Part shown: piece after piece, positions 16,294-25,879 of the stretch
Numbering within the stretch: the stretch's first letter is position 1
Layout of the letters: each line of letters begins with the position of its first letter
Origin: Chthoniobacterales bacterium
GTDB lineage: Bacteria > Verrucomicrobiota > Verrucomicrobiia > Chthoniobacterales > UBA10450
Reading direction: 5' to 3'
Length of the DNA: 45,056 nt
Assembly (NCBI GenBank): GCA_025935755.1
Contig: JAICUQ010000009.1
Location: 1-45,056, forward strand
The notes under the pieces: generated by a model
Databases searched by the model: none
Seen by the model: only the letters and a program-made list of their open reading frames with translations
What the model was told of the DNA's origin: nothing
Position numbers and translations under genes: made by a program

Positions 16294-17115
16294 ATGAGTA
16301 TGGCTGCAAGCACCCTAACGGTAGTTCCTCCCATTCGGGGCGAAGGCAGTCCTAATCAGTTTCATCGCAGATCAGTGGCCGCGCTGTATGCTGATAAAGT
16401 TCCTTTCCTGATCGGCGGGGCGTACATGGTAGAGGTATGCGGAGGCGTGTCGCGCAGCACAAAGGATTTTGATTTGTATGTTCGCCCGAAACATGTGCAC
16501 GCTGCGCTCAAAGCACTGGCACGTGCGGGATACAAAACCGAACTGACATTTCCGCACTGGCTGGCGAAGGCCACGTACGATGGAGATATCCTTGATCTGA
16601 TTTTTCGGGCGGGCAACGGCTTGTGCGAAGTGGATGATTCCTGGTTCAACCGGGCGCGCGACGACGAGCTGCTGGGGGTGCCAGTAAAACTTTGCGCGCC
16701 GGAGGAAATGATCTGGATGAAGGCGTACATCATGGAGCGCGAACGGTTCGACGGCGCTGACATCGCGCATATTCTCCGCTGCAGTGCGGCAGATATTGAT
16801 TGGCCGCATCTTGTGCGAAGGTTCGGTCCTGACTGGCGCGTATTACTGAGCCATTTGATCCTGTTCGGGTTTGTTTATCCCGGAGAACGCACGCTGATTC
16901 CGGCGGCGATCATGGAGGACTTAATGTCACGACTCCGCAGCGAAACGAGGACGGCCGGTCCACAACGACTTTGTCGTGGCACGCTCCTTTCCCGGCAGCA
17001 ATATCTTGTGGATATACGCGACTGGGGCTTTCGTGACGCTCGCCTGGAGGAGCGCGTTCACATGAGCGAGAAAGACATCGCCCATTGGACAGAGGCAATT
17101 GAGGAACAACAGTGA
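16294..17115 (+). CDS. Nucleotidyltransferase-fold protein
   Basis: 273 residues. The N-terminal part has the Pol-beta superfamily signature: G41-G42 (LIGGAYMVEVCG) followed after about 15 residues by D58-x-D60 (RSTKDFDLYV), with EEMIWMKAYIMERERFDGADI and a C-terminal helical region as in the AbiEii/toxin-type and GrpB-like nucleotidyltransferases. It could add NMP to protein or small molecules; the target is unknown. No antitoxin-like partner is adjacent. A ribosome-binding site is not obvious. Divergently transcribed from the metallophosphoesterase. Confidence 0.75.
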   Translation: MSMAASTLTVVPPIRGEGSPNQFHRRSVAALYADKVPFLIGGAYMVEVCGGVSRSTKDFDLYVRPKHVHAALKALARAGYKTELTFPHWLAKATYDGDILDLIFRAGNGLCEVDDSWFNRARDDELLGVPVKLCAPEEMIWMKAYIMERERFDGADIAHILRCSAADIDWPHLVRRFGPDWRVLLSHLILFGFVYPGERTLIPAAIMEDLMSRLRSETRTAGPQRLCRGTLLSRQQYLVDIRDWGFRDARLEERVHMSEKDIAHWTEAIEEQQ

Positions 17116-17117
17116 TC

Positions 17118-18989
17118 CTACGGCGAAGGTGTTTCGCTGGGAGGCGATTCTGCAGGCGACGCACTCACGGAACTCGCGATGAGCTTCGCCTTGGCTGCTT
17201 GCAGGAGCTTTTTCTCTTCCGAATAAAGTTCGCCATGTTCGGCAGTAGCGATGTAATCCTTTGCTCTCTCTGATTCGTTCGCCTCGGCGAGCGCCAGCGC
17301 GACATAAAGCGCGGCGTGGGGATCGTGCAGCTGGTCAGCCGGCAAACTTTGAATAATGGCAAGAGCCTCTGCATTCTTTCCAAGCCGATTAAGCGAATAT
17401 GCGTACGTCAAAGCGCAATTCACGTCGTTGGGCGCGCGATCATAAGCCTCTTTTGCCAGTTGATGTGACTTTTCTGTATCTTCACCAAGGTTCAGGCCGA
17501 GCCGGGCCAGATCGGCGGTGAGCGGTGCTTCGTTAGGCGAACTTTCATGAAGCCGTTGAAGCACTGCATACAGCCGCGTCGTTTCATCCCTGGCTCGATA
17601 GAGCTCTCGAAGATTGTCGAGCGCTTCGCGGCGCATCGTCGCATTTTCTTCGACGCGCATCCAAAGTTCTTCGGCCTGACTTGCCAGCTGCCACTTTGTC
17701 GCGAGGCGAGCAAGAGCGAGTTGACCTTCCGGGTCGTCCGCTGACAATTCAACAGCAGATCGCCAAAGCTTCTCGAATTCAGGAGCATCGGCTGATCGTA
17801 GATGCCGTTCCGCGATTGCACCGTAGGCCAGGCGCAGATATTCCGCGTTACCCCAATTCACGGTTCGGGTCCAGCGTCTAAGTCGCGACCAATTCTTTAC
17901 TGTGGCGTAGGCATCCGCCACCGCGACAGATGCAGGCGGCGAATTCAGTTGTGCTGTGGGCAATTTGTCGATCCATTTCACGACGTCTCCAGCGAATCCA
18001 TTCTGATTCATCCAATCAATCAACGATGCGAGATCAGATCCATTACGTGCCGCGAACGGCTTCACCTTCTCGAGGACCTGCCGGAATTTTTTCTCGTCTA
18101 GTTTTCGATAGAAATTCAGCGAGAGCAGGTAATCGCCGAATGTGACCTCTGGCGACATCTGCAGTTGTTGCGCAAATGTGTCCGCCGCGATGCGGTCATT
18201 CCGCTCCACCGCATCATTGAGTAACGCTCGCAGCGCGCCAGCCCGGTACGGACCTACCGTGCTGAGTCGCTCGAGCGTCTCGCGTGCGGCATCACTCTTT
18301 TCCGTGTCTTTGGAACGAATTTGGAGTGCCGCGAGATTGAATTGGTACAGATCGTTGTTTGGTTCTTTGTTTACCGCAGCTGCGAATTGTTCTTCCTGCT
18401 CCGCAAAATTGCCTTCTGCCCGCGCCAGCCAACCAGCAACGACATGGAAAGTTGCGCTGTCCCGATCACCCGGAGGAACTCGATTTAGCGCCTCACGAAC
18501 CAAGTCGAGTTTTCCAAAGCGGAGCGCTGCGGAAGCAAGGTTGAGCTGACTTTCAGGATCCTTTGGCAGCAATCGCGCGATCCGTTCGCGCCATGTAAGC
18601 GCCTCTTCAAGATTTTGCCTTTCCGCTGTGTCAGCCAGAATCGACAGCGCTGCGACAGAATCCGGATGCCGGCGGACGAGTTCCTGTGCGATTTGTCCTG
18701 CCTTGCTGAACTTCCCTTCCTGCGAAAGCATGGTCGCCTTTCGCAGTAATCCGCGTTCATGCCAGCTCTCGTAAAGTCTTGCGGCATAACGGACAAAAAA
18801 GACGCCTAACAACAATGCGATTACTAATCCCGCGATCGCCACGGGCACACCATTCCTCCTGAGCTTCTCATGCAAGCTCGAATGTGTTCCGGTTAAGGAT
18901 GCCCGATCTGTTGTTTGTTCGACTTGATCGAATTGATCCGGTTCCTGGTGCGTTGTCTCGACGCCCGCCGATCCACTTCTCCGTTTCAT
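17118..18989 (-). CDS. Membrane-anchored tetratricopeptide-repeat protein
   Basis: 623 residues. A polar N-terminus (~45 residues) is followed by one transmembrane helix around residues 48-68 (VPVAIAGLVIALLLGVFFVRYAA), then TPR-like helix pairs for nearly the whole remainder (e.g. GKFSKAGQIAQELVRRHPDSVAALSILAD, DPESQLNLASAALRFGKLDLVREAL). It ends in a Ser/Pro-rich tail. TPR proteins mediate protein complexes; this one would face the periplasm, with the N-terminus in the cytoplasm, by the positive-inside rule (inference). Lies 15 bases downstream of the AI-2E family gene on the minus strand; cotranscription is likely. Confidence 0.8.
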   Translation of the reverse strand: MKRRSGSAGVETTHQEPDQFDQVEQTTDRASLTGTHSSLHEKLRRNGVPVAIAGLVIALLLGVFFVRYAARLYESWHERGLLRKATMLSQEGKFSKAGQIAQELVRRHPDSVAALSILADTAERQNLEEALTWRERIARLLPKDPESQLNLASAALRFGKLDLVREALNRVPPGDRDSATFHVVAGWLARAEGNFAEQEEQFAAAVNKEPNNDLYQFNLAALQIRSKDTEKSDAARETLERLSTVGPYRAGALRALLNDAVERNDRIAADTFAQQLQMSPEVTFGDYLLSLNFYRKLDEKKFRQVLEKVKPFAARNGSDLASLIDWMNQNGFAGDVVKWIDKLPTAQLNSPPASVAVADAYATVKNWSRLRRWTRTVNWGNAEYLRLAYGAIAERHLRSADAPEFEKLWRSAVELSADDPEGQLALARLATKWQLASQAEELWMRVEENATMRREALDNLRELYRARDETTRLYAVLQRLHESSPNEAPLTADLARLGLNLGEDTEKSHQLAKEAYDRAPNDVNCALTYAYSLNRLGKNAEALAIIQSLPADQLHDPHAALYVALALAEANESERAKDYIATAEHGELYSEEKKLLQAAKAKLIASSVSASPAESPPSETPSP

Positions 18990-19004
18990 GTAAAGGTTTC
19001 GGCG

Positions 19005-20366
19005 CTATCGATGAGCCGGCATTTCGATTTGTTCGGTCGTGAGAGCCGGTTCGATTGGCCGGGATGGTTGCCGCAAATGCGGGCCCCAAACATAACGCAT
19101 AAAAAGCACTTTCAGCGTCGCAGTAAGCGGCACGGCAAGAAGTGGACCGATAACTCCGCCAATGATCAAGCCCCAGACGAAAATCGACACAATCACGGTC
19201 ATCGGATGTAGGCCGACGTAGTTTCCGACAATTCGTGGCGCATAGAAAAGACCTTCCAAATTCTGCACCACGATGAAAATCGCCGTTACGATGACGGGGT
19301 GAGTCCAATCACCCCATTGGAATGCAGCGATGAGAACAGCAGGCACCCAGCAAATAATAATCCCGATATACGGAATCATGGTGAGCACGACTACCATTGC
19401 GCCGATGACAGGCGCGAAGTTCAAGCCGATCGCTGTCAACAAGATGCCGATGGCGATACCGTCAACCAAACAGACCAGAAGCTGACCACGGAAGTACGCA
19501 ACAACGTACGAGTTGATTTGTGATATCACTTCCGCCACCTCGTTCTTCAGCGGCGAGGCGCGCAACGGCAGATAGTCACTCCATCTTTCCTCAATGCGTG
19601 GCTTTTCTTTCAACAGAAAAAATAGATAAACCGGCACAAGAATCAGACTGAGCAGGAAGCCGGTAGCGCCGAGAAATCCGCCGATGCTTGTTTTTAAAAT
19701 GTCCCACACTTTTGCCAGCAAAGTCGGAAGGGCGTCCTGCAGCTTTGGCATCTGTTTTTCCACGTAGGCCTGAATTCGCTGACGTTCGGCGCTGCTCAGT
19801 TTGGGCTGTGTCGGCGCGATTACCTCGACGGCGGGAGTAGTGGCTTGCGGCGATGCGGAAGGACTCGCAGTCGTCTGTCGATGAGGAGAAGGGGACGGAC
19901 CCGGGCCGATCAGGAGATTGGTAAGATTTTTCGACGCGGATTTGGTCTGCCCTGCGCCAAGAAAACCAAATGTCTGATCAAAGCGATAGATAAGATCGAC
20001 AATGTAATTCCGGGCCCGGTCCGTGTAAGAAGGGATTTGCCTGGCGAAGTTCGCGCTCTGGACAGAAATCGTCGGGACGAGCCATCCTGCCAATCCGCCC
20101 AGGGCAAAAAACGCGATGGCGAAAAGCAGCGCTATGGCCTTGGTGCGCGTAAGCACCCCGCGAGACATTCTTGTCACGAGCGGGTCGAGCAGATACGCGA
20201 GAATTGCGGCAATGGCCACCGGGATCAGAATCGGCTGGAGAAAACTGATGAGGCTCGCGCCTGCCCAGATCGCGGCGGCAACGATGACGACGAGAACAAC
20301 GAGAAAACAGGCAGTCAACGCCGCCCACATCATCTTGCGTTGCCACAACGTGGGGTATTCCTTCAT
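19005..20366 (-). CDS. AI-2E family transporter (PerM/TqsA-like permease)
   Basis: 453 residues with about seven hydrophobic segments. A first pair (AALTACFLVVLVVIVAAAIWA, ILIPVAIAAILAYLLDPLV), a long soluble loop around residues 150-220 containing Pro/Ser/Thr-rich linker, then five C-terminal helices with VLTMIPYIGIIICWVPAVLIAAFQWGDW and LHPMTVIVSIFVWGLIIGGVIGPLLAVPL, both typical of UPF0118 (AI-2E/PerM/YhhT). Family members export diverse substrates; autoinducer-2 itself is only one case. Next to two TPR genes on the same strand. Confidence 0.9.
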   Translation of the reverse strand: MKEYPTLWQRKMMWAALTACFLVVLVVIVAAAIWAGASLISFLQPILIPVAIAAILAYLLDPLVTRMSRGVLTRTKAIALLFAIAFFALGGLAGWLVPTISVQSANFARQIPSYTDRARNYIVDLIYRFDQTFGFLGAGQTKSASKNLTNLLIGPGPSPSPHRQTTASPSASPQATTPAVEVIAPTQPKLSSAERQRIQAYVEKQMPKLQDALPTLLAKVWDILKTSIGGFLGATGFLLSLILVPVYLFFLLKEKPRIEERWSDYLPLRASPLKNEVAEVISQINSYVVAYFRGQLLVCLVDGIAIGILLTAIGLNFAPVIGAMVVVLTMIPYIGIIICWVPAVLIAAFQWGDWTHPVIVTAIFIVVQNLEGLFYAPRIVGNYVGLHPMTVIVSIFVWGLIIGGVIGPLLAVPLTATLKVLFMRYVWGPHLRQPSRPIEPALTTEQIEMPAHR

Positions 20367-20437
20367 TTCTCAACCGAACCGAAATGTCGGGGCGGGTGTT
20401 CAGTGCTCCTAATCGGTATCCGATGTGAATTCGCTCG

Positions 20438-22276
20438 TTAGGTGGGATTTGTTGGTTCCGGTAGATTCTTGCCGATCGCTTTTTTCGTCGTCTGGATTTT
20501 GTCTGCCAGGCTTTTGTTTTTTGGATCCAGCGTCAGTGCTTTCTGCCACGCTTCCAATGCTTCGCGGGTCCGGTTCAATTTCAAATAAGTGTCGCCGATG
20601 TGCTCGAAGACCACTGGATCTTCGCGCTCTGCGGTTTTCGCGGCGCGAAGCAGGTTGTCCAAAGCTCGATCAAACTGACCTTTCCGAAATTGCACCCAGC
20701 CCAGACTATCCAGGTAGGAAGTATTGTTCGGTTCAGCCTGTAATGCGCGTCTGATCATCGCTTCAGCTTCGTCCAAATTCATGTTGTGATCGGCCCACAT
20801 GTAACCCAGATAATTGCAAGCGTCGGCTGAGTTATCGGGATCCAGCGCGATTGACTTGCGCAGCAAATCGGTGGCCTTGTCGTACAAGCCCGCCTGTTCG
20901 GCAGCTGCTCCGTAATTGAAGTAAAACTTCGCGTTCACGAAGTCATCGTCTTCTTGCAGTTGCGCTTCGTGCAGCGCCTCCTCGAATGTGGCTACTGCTT
21001 GCTGGCTCTGTTTTGCTTCGCGCTGCGCGATCGCCAAATAGTAGACGATCTCCGGAGCGCCTGGAAACCGCCGCCTCGCGTCACCCAGCAAATTCACTGC
21101 GTGTTCTGCGTTTCTTAAAGGTCCTAAAAGCAGCTCCGCGAGACGCACATAGGTGCCGGCGTGGTTTGGATTGATTAGAAGGCTTTGCTCGTAATTAACG
21201 GCGACCTTGGCAAATTTCGCCTTCGCTTCCTCGATCCGGTTCGCGCGTTGAAGCGATCGCGCTTCTTCATCCAGGACCTGGGCCAGTAAATCGTACGGCT
21301 GATACTTTTCCGGGTGTTCCTTGATGATTTGCTCGAGCATCTCCACCGCTTTATCTCTTTGGTTTGTCAGGACGAAGCCGGTCGCCAGTTTCTCTCGTGC
21401 ATTTGCGTCGTCCGGCTGGAGTTCGAGAACACGCAAGTAAAGCGGGATCGCTTCCTTCAATTGCTGCGATGCTGCGTAATAATCCGCTACGTCCTTCAGA
21501 ATGCTCGGATCATCGTCGGCGTGTTCAGCAGCGCGTTTGAAAACCTCGTTGATCTTTTTCAGTTCGTCGGGCTTCGGTTGTGAATCGGACTTAAAAAGAA
21601 TCGCCACGTAAAGTTTTCCAAGGTGCGTCCAAAAGTTGGGATCACTGCTATTCACTTTGAGGGCGCGATCCAGAGCCTCGACTGCGTTTCTCTCCTGTCC
21701 CGCCGCGAGTTCGATTTCAACCAGACGCTGATACCCTTCCACGTCTGCCGGATTCAGAGCGATAGCGCGATTCGCGTAGTCGATCGCCTGGTCCGTTCTC
21801 TTCAAATATCTCGTGTAGATGAAAGCAAGTTGTTGATACGGCTCGGCCTTTTTTGGGTTTGCCTTGATCGCATCCTTCAGAACATCGATGGCCTGCGGAA
21901 AATCATCCTGCTGTATCAGCAAACCCGCCACGCGAGCGGCCAGCTCCGACTGGCCTGGATCGACGTTGAGTACTTTGCGATACGCATCGAGCGCACGCTC
22001 CATCTCGCCATTTTCCTCAAACCCGATTCCTTCAACGAAATGCGCTAGCGCGTCCGCTTTATGAGCGGCTTGCGGCCGCAACGCGAGATCCGCCGCCGGT
22101 TTCGCTACGACGGAATCATCGTGGCGCGCCGGTTTCCCCGGGCGAGCGTGAGGAACTTTTGCCGGTGAACCTCTGGGCGCTTGTGCCTGCGCCATTGTTC
22201 CGGCGACCAGAATGCCCAGTGCCAAAACGAGAGTTCGGCAAAGGCGCCAAACGCAGCACTTTTTCTGCTCGCTCAC
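20438..22276 (-). CDS. Secreted tetratricopeptide-repeat protein
   Basis: 612 residues with a Sec-type signal peptide (RTLVLALGILVAGTMAQAQA) and a His/Arg/Pro-rich linker, followed by many TPR units (GEMERALDAYRKVLNVDPGQSELA, DQAIDYANRAIALNPADVEGYQ, ...). Some units carry the canonical W/L/G/Y/A/F/A/P pattern. The C-terminal repeats (DEAEAMIRRALQAEPNNTSYLDSLGWVQFRKGQFDRALDNLLRAA) resemble outer-membrane-linked TPR proteins of the Verrucomicrobiota. It is probably periplasmic and a scaffold. A tiny basic gene (22350-22454) starts upstream on the same strand. Confidence 0.82.
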   Translation of the reverse strand: MSEQKKCCVWRLCRTLVLALGILVAGTMAQAQAPRGSPAKVPHARPGKPARHDDSVVAKPAADLALRPQAAHKADALAHFVEGIGFEENGEMERALDAYRKVLNVDPGQSELAARVAGLLIQQDDFPQAIDVLKDAIKANPKKAEPYQQLAFIYTRYLKRTDQAIDYANRAIALNPADVEGYQRLVEIELAAGQERNAVEALDRALKVNSSDPNFWTHLGKLYVAILFKSDSQPKPDELKKINEVFKRAAEHADDDPSILKDVADYYAASQQLKEAIPLYLRVLELQPDDANAREKLATGFVLTNQRDKAVEMLEQIIKEHPEKYQPYDLLAQVLDEEARSLQRANRIEEAKAKFAKVAVNYEQSLLINPNHAGTYVRLAELLLGPLRNAEHAVNLLGDARRRFPGAPEIVYYLAIAQREAKQSQQAVATFEEALHEAQLQEDDDFVNAKFYFNYGAAAEQAGLYDKATDLLRKSIALDPDNSADACNYLGYMWADHNMNLDEAEAMIRRALQAEPNNTSYLDSLGWVQFRKGQFDRALDNLLRAAKTAEREDPVVFEHIGDTYLKLNRTREALEAWQKALTLDPKNKSLADKIQTTKKAIGKNLPEPTNPT

Positions 22277-22349
22277 CCTTTAATCTTATCTTTCCGGCGC
22301 GGATTCGGCAAACCACCGCATTAGCTGCGCCAGCGAGGCAAAATGCCGC

Positions 22350-22454
22350 CTACAACTTGTACCGCAATCGCTTCTTGTGCCGGTGCGCCTTCATGCGCTT
22401 GCGGCGTTTGTGCTTGGCGATTTTTGCTTTCCTTCTTTTTTTAAGCGAGCCCAT
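22350..22454 (-). CDS. Tiny basic protein, mS38/AURKAIP1-COX24-like ribosome-associated protein
   Basis: A 34-residue protein that begins MGSLKKRRKAKIAKHKRRKR and continues MKAHRHKKRLRYKL. It is roughly 60% Lys/Arg, with the KKRRKAKIxKHKRRKR...HRHKK pattern characteristic of the AURKAIP1/COX24 domain (bacterial relative of mitochondrial mS38). It is too short for ordinary ORF finding, but the whole open frame matches the family without insertions. Its role in bacteria is thought to be in the ribosome small subunit, based on family knowledge. The start is the ATG on the minus strand at 22454; no strong Shine-Dalgarno is seen. Confidence 0.8.
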   Translation of the reverse strand: MGSLKKRRKAKIAKHKRRKRMKAHRHKKRLRYKL

Positions 22455-22530
22455 TCAGATTTTTTGAGTAACTGCGATCCGGATTGAATCATCTAATTCA
22501 CCGCCGCGCAAGTCTGAGTGACAGATTCAG

Positions 22531-24690
22531 CTATCTGTTTTCCTTTGTTGGCCCAGGGGCGGCTTTCTTTTTATCCTGTGCCCCAATGCCGATCTTCTTG
22601 AGGAACGGCTCGATGGATTGTTTCCGCCCCAAAAATTTTTCGATCGATTCGTTGACGTCGCGCGAATCGCCGGGCTCATAGATTTCGCGGCGCAATTTCA
22701 TTCCGGCTTGTTTATCAAGGTAGCCGTCCTTCGCCTTTTCAAAAACAGTCGCCATATCAGCGGCGATCGCGTCTGCCCAAGCGTAACCATAGTAACCGGC
22801 ATCGTAGCCGTTCAAATGACCGAAGTAAGAGACGAACGTGGTGCTCGGATCAATCGGTAAAAAGACTTTTTCCAAAATGGGGTTCGATATCGCCACGGAA
22901 TCGTATGGCATTTCTTCGGGATGCGGATCGTGTAAGGCAAGATCGAGCGACGCGAACGCGAACTGGCGGCGATAAAGCACGCCGGCATTTGCCAGCTTCG
23001 CGTCGTTAAGCTTCTTGACGATATCGGCAGGGATCTTTTTGGAGGGATCCCGGTAATCGGCGGCAAAAGTATCGAGAACTTTCTTATCCCAAACCCAGTT
23101 TTGCAGCATTTGCGACGGCGCTTCCACAAAATCGCCCGGGACATGCGTTCCGGCGAAGCGGCCATACCTGGCGCGCGTAACGATGGAATGCAGAGCATGT
23201 CCGAACTCGTGGAAAAGCGTCTCCACATCCTGGTGCGTCATTAGCGACGGAGTATCGCCAGTCGCTGGTGGAAAATTGCAAAGCAGGGCAACGGTGGGTC
23301 GCTGATATTTTCCGTTCGGCAAAAGCTTGCCGCTGATGATGTCGAATTGCGCGAAGTGATTGAATTTCCCGTCGCGAGGGAACATGTCGAGATAAAACAT
23401 CCCGAGCGGTTCGCCGCTGGCTGAATCACTGACAACATACAACTGGAGATCATCGATCCATTTGTAAGGCGCAACGATCTTTTCGAATTTCAGGCCGAAG
23501 ATGCTCTGATAAATATTGAACATCCCGTCGAGAACTTTTTGGAACGGGAAATACGCGCGCAAAGCTTCCTTATCGACCGCGTATTTCTGCTTGTTGAGCT
23601 GGTTGCTGTAGTACCGCCAATCCCACACCATTATCCTGGCATTCGGATCCTTCGTATCGGCAGCTTTCAATTTTTGCAGTTCCGCGATTTCACTGTCGAA
23701 CTTTGGTTGAATGCCAGTGACCAGATCGTTGATGTACTTCTCCGCATTCATGCCGGTCCTGGCCATTTTGACTTCTGTTTGGTAATCGTCCCATGACTTG
23801 TAACCGAGGCGCAGCGCGATCTCGTTTCTGAGCGCGAGCATTTGGTTTAGAAGGGCAACGTTCTTGTCTTTCGCCAGCGTTTCGCGGACGATGTATAGCT
23901 GTTTCCGCGTGGCCTCGTTTTTGGCGTTCTCCTGCACGGTGTTGAATTGCCACGTCACATTCGCCATGACGGTGTACACATCATCGCCGGTTTTGATCCC
24001 TGGCGATGCAAAGAAGCTTTCCGGAAGCCCTTCGAGATCGGCTTTGCTGAACATGACCGGAGCGTTGGCGTTGACGATGTTGCTGTCGAAATCCGTTCCA
24101 AGCTTCGAAAGCTCTTTGCGTAATCCCTCGACTTCCTTGCGCTGGTCGGGAGGTAATTCCAAGCCGGCACGGCGATAATCGCGCAGCGTTTCCTTCAGCA
24201 GCTTTTCGTCTTCGCCGCTGAGTTTGGGATGTGTATCAGCGAAAGCTTTGATCGCTTTGTAAACGTCTTCGCGATAGTCGATACCGACCGCCCAATCTTG
24301 AAACGCTTTCACGGCATTCTCGGCAGCAGTACGCATCGCCGGGTTCGTGTTTGTTTCCTTGATGATGGTGGCTCTGTTCGCGGCGAGACCTGCCTCGTAA
24401 GTGACGTCGTCGAGCGCGACTACCGTGCTTTTAAAAGTCGCCTTGGTCGGATCTTGAGCGCCGATCTGGTCTAACGCAGCATTGGCTTTGGCGATCGCGT
24501 TTTTTGTCGCCGTCTCAACCGCTTCCGGCGTTTTTTCCCAATTTGGAATCGTTAATACGGCATTGGCCTTTGCCGCGGCGGCGCGAAAATCATCGACTGT
24601 TTTCATTTCTGCTGCGGAAACGACCAAGCTCGAAGCTAGTACGACGAGTGGGACCTGAATGAATGCGGCTTTAATGGGATTGTTCGACAT
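22531..24690 (-). CDS. M3-family zinc metallopeptidase (thimet-type oligopeptidase), secreted
   Basis: 719 residues. The zinc motif HEFGHALHS lies near residue 493, and a downstream Glu (DFVEAPSQM) is the third ligand; both mark the M3 clan MA family. The N-terminus has a hydrophobic signal (IKAAFIQVPLVVLASSLVVSAAEM), so the enzyme is exported to the periplasm, unlike most thimet oligopeptidases. Helical domain 1 (residues ~40-300) precedes the catalytic half. These enzymes trim short peptides; the substrate is not known. Divergent from the MarC gene. Confidence 0.92.
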   Translation of the reverse strand: MSNNPIKAAFIQVPLVVLASSLVVSAAEMKTVDDFRAAAAKANAVLTIPNWEKTPEAVETATKNAIAKANAALDQIGAQDPTKATFKSTVVALDDVTYEAGLAANRATIIKETNTNPAMRTAAENAVKAFQDWAVGIDYREDVYKAIKAFADTHPKLSGEDEKLLKETLRDYRRAGLELPPDQRKEVEGLRKELSKLGTDFDSNIVNANAPVMFSKADLEGLPESFFASPGIKTGDDVYTVMANVTWQFNTVQENAKNEATRKQLYIVRETLAKDKNVALLNQMLALRNEIALRLGYKSWDDYQTEVKMARTGMNAEKYINDLVTGIQPKFDSEIAELQKLKAADTKDPNARIMVWDWRYYSNQLNKQKYAVDKEALRAYFPFQKVLDGMFNIYQSIFGLKFEKIVAPYKWIDDLQLYVVSDSASGEPLGMFYLDMFPRDGKFNHFAQFDIISGKLLPNGKYQRPTVALLCNFPPATGDTPSLMTHQDVETLFHEFGHALHSIVTRARYGRFAGTHVPGDFVEAPSQMLQNWVWDKKVLDTFAADYRDPSKKIPADIVKKLNDAKLANAGVLYRRQFAFASLDLALHDPHPEEMPYDSVAISNPILEKVFLPIDPSTTFVSYFGHLNGYDAGYYGYAWADAIAADMATVFEKAKDGYLDKQAGMKLRREIYEPGDSRDVNESIEKFLGRKQSIEPFLKKIGIGAQDKKKAAPGPTKENR

Positions 24691-24825
24691 AAGAGTGGAA
24701 GCGCAAAACAGGCCAAAGATTTACACATAATTTCATTAATCGCAGACGGAATTTTGGTGAATGTCTGTTTCATCTGTGATGATCTGTGGCGAGAAGCGTC
24801 TCTCTCTGAGAGCAGTCCTTTAGAC

Positions 24826-25398
24826 ATGGTCCACAAATTTTTCGTTGCCTTTATTCCGATTTTTGTCGCGATCGACGCCATCGGCCTGGTGGCGATGTTT
24901 TTGGGTTTAGCCGGGGACACTCCGCGCGAGCAACGGCAGCGAGAAGGTTTCATTGCCATCTTCACAGCGCTTTGCATTTCCGTTGGATTCATATTCCTCG
25001 GAAAAATCATCTTTAGCGCACTGGGAATCACCGTGGCCGATTTTCAGGTGGCAGGCGGTTTGATTTTGCTCGGCATTGCTGGACGCGAACTGCTGAATGT
25101 GGCGCCCTCCAGTCGCGAAGCCACAGACGATTTCGGCGTGGTTCCGCTTGGGATGCCTTTGATCGCCGGTCCGGCGCTCCTGACAGCGCTATTGATTCTG
25201 GTAGATACAGTCGGCCTGGTATTTACGATCGCGGCGCTTCTGGTCAATCTCGCGCTGGTCGTAGTTGCATTCTGGAATGCAGACTTCGTCGCGCACTTGA
25301 TGGGCAGACAAGGCTTACGCGGCGTATCGAAAATAGTGGCGCTTCTGCTGGCGGCTATTGCGGTCAGCCTGATTCGCCGCGGGTGGCACGGCGTATAA
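24826..25398 (+). CDS. MarC/UPF0056 family integral membrane protein
   Basis: 190 residues with six hydrophobic segments (FFVAFIPIFVAIDAIGLVAMFLG, IAIFTALCISVGFIFLGKIIF, FQVAGGLILLGIAGRELL, IAGPALLTALLILVDTVGLVFTIAALLVNLALVV, ...). The DAIGL near the start and PLGMPLIAGPALLTALL in the middle are the family landmarks; members were once suggested to be multidrug-resistance proteins but function is open. Start chosen at ATG 24826, since 24 residues upstream of it look unlike a membrane protein. Divergent from the M3 peptidase. Confidence 0.88.
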   Translation: MVHKFFVAFIPIFVAIDAIGLVAMFLGLAGDTPREQRQREGFIAIFTALCISVGFIFLGKIIFSALGITVADFQVAGGLILLGIAGRELLNVAPSSREATDDFGVVPLGMPLIAGPALLTALLILVDTVGLVFTIAALLVNLALVVVAFWNADFVAHLMGRQGLRGVSKIVALLLAAIAVSLIRRGWHGV

Positions 25399-25468
25399 TG
25401 CCGGTGCTCGTACCCTAACGCACTACCGTCGCGACCTGGCGATTCGCTCCGCCTGAACCGTGGGAGTG

Positions 25469-25879
25469 TTAAAACCCTGAATCGAAACGCCCGCCGCTGG
25501 CAATGTGGCGCCGAGCGTAGGGCCAAAAGTCCTTGAGTTCGGCACTTTTATCACCGTGCTGAAATCGCCAGTTCAACTCGACTTCGATAGCCTTGATTTC
25601 ATCCTGCTGCGGCAGAGCCATTCCGCTGTAGATGTACGCAGGGACCTCATTGCGCGTTCTTGTGAACGGGACTGTTGCATAGAGATCGAGGCGGCGCTGC
25701 TGCAGTTGAGCCGTGCTCCAATCTTTGTATGCGGAGCTACGATGGCCCCATGCGTCCGTCGTGTAGGCATACCGGGAGTACGGATAACCGCCGGTGACTG
25801 CCGGACCAGGGGGAGGCGCGGGTTGGTTTGCGCAGCCAATCAGTCCAATGGCACATGCTGCTAAAAACACAGTTTTCAT
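25469..25879 (-). CDS. Hypothetical lipoprotein
   Basis: A 136-residue protein with a lipobox: MKTVFLAACAIGLIGC (L-I-G-C), cleavage before Cys16. The mature part starts ANQPAPPPGP and contains Tyr-rich SRYAYTTDAWGHRSSAYKDWS and LQQRRLDLYATVPFTRTRNEVP. No known domain identified. Start at ATG 25879 is chosen for the lipobox; a longer frame from 25933 would precede the signal with unrelated residues. It is an anchored periplasmic or outer-membrane protein. Convergent with the MarC gene. Confidence 0.65.
   Translation of the reverse strand: MKTVFLAACAIGLIGCANQPAPPPGPAVTGGYPYSRYAYTTDAWGHRSSAYKDWSTAQLQQRRLDLYATVPFTRTRNEVPAYIYSGMALPQQDEIKAIEVELNWRFQHGDKSAELKDFWPYARRHIASGGRFDSGF

Noticed and set aside
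19845-20441. 198-residue plus-strand frame
   Set aside because: Antisense to the AI-2E transporter gene; Arg/Glu-rich shadow frame.
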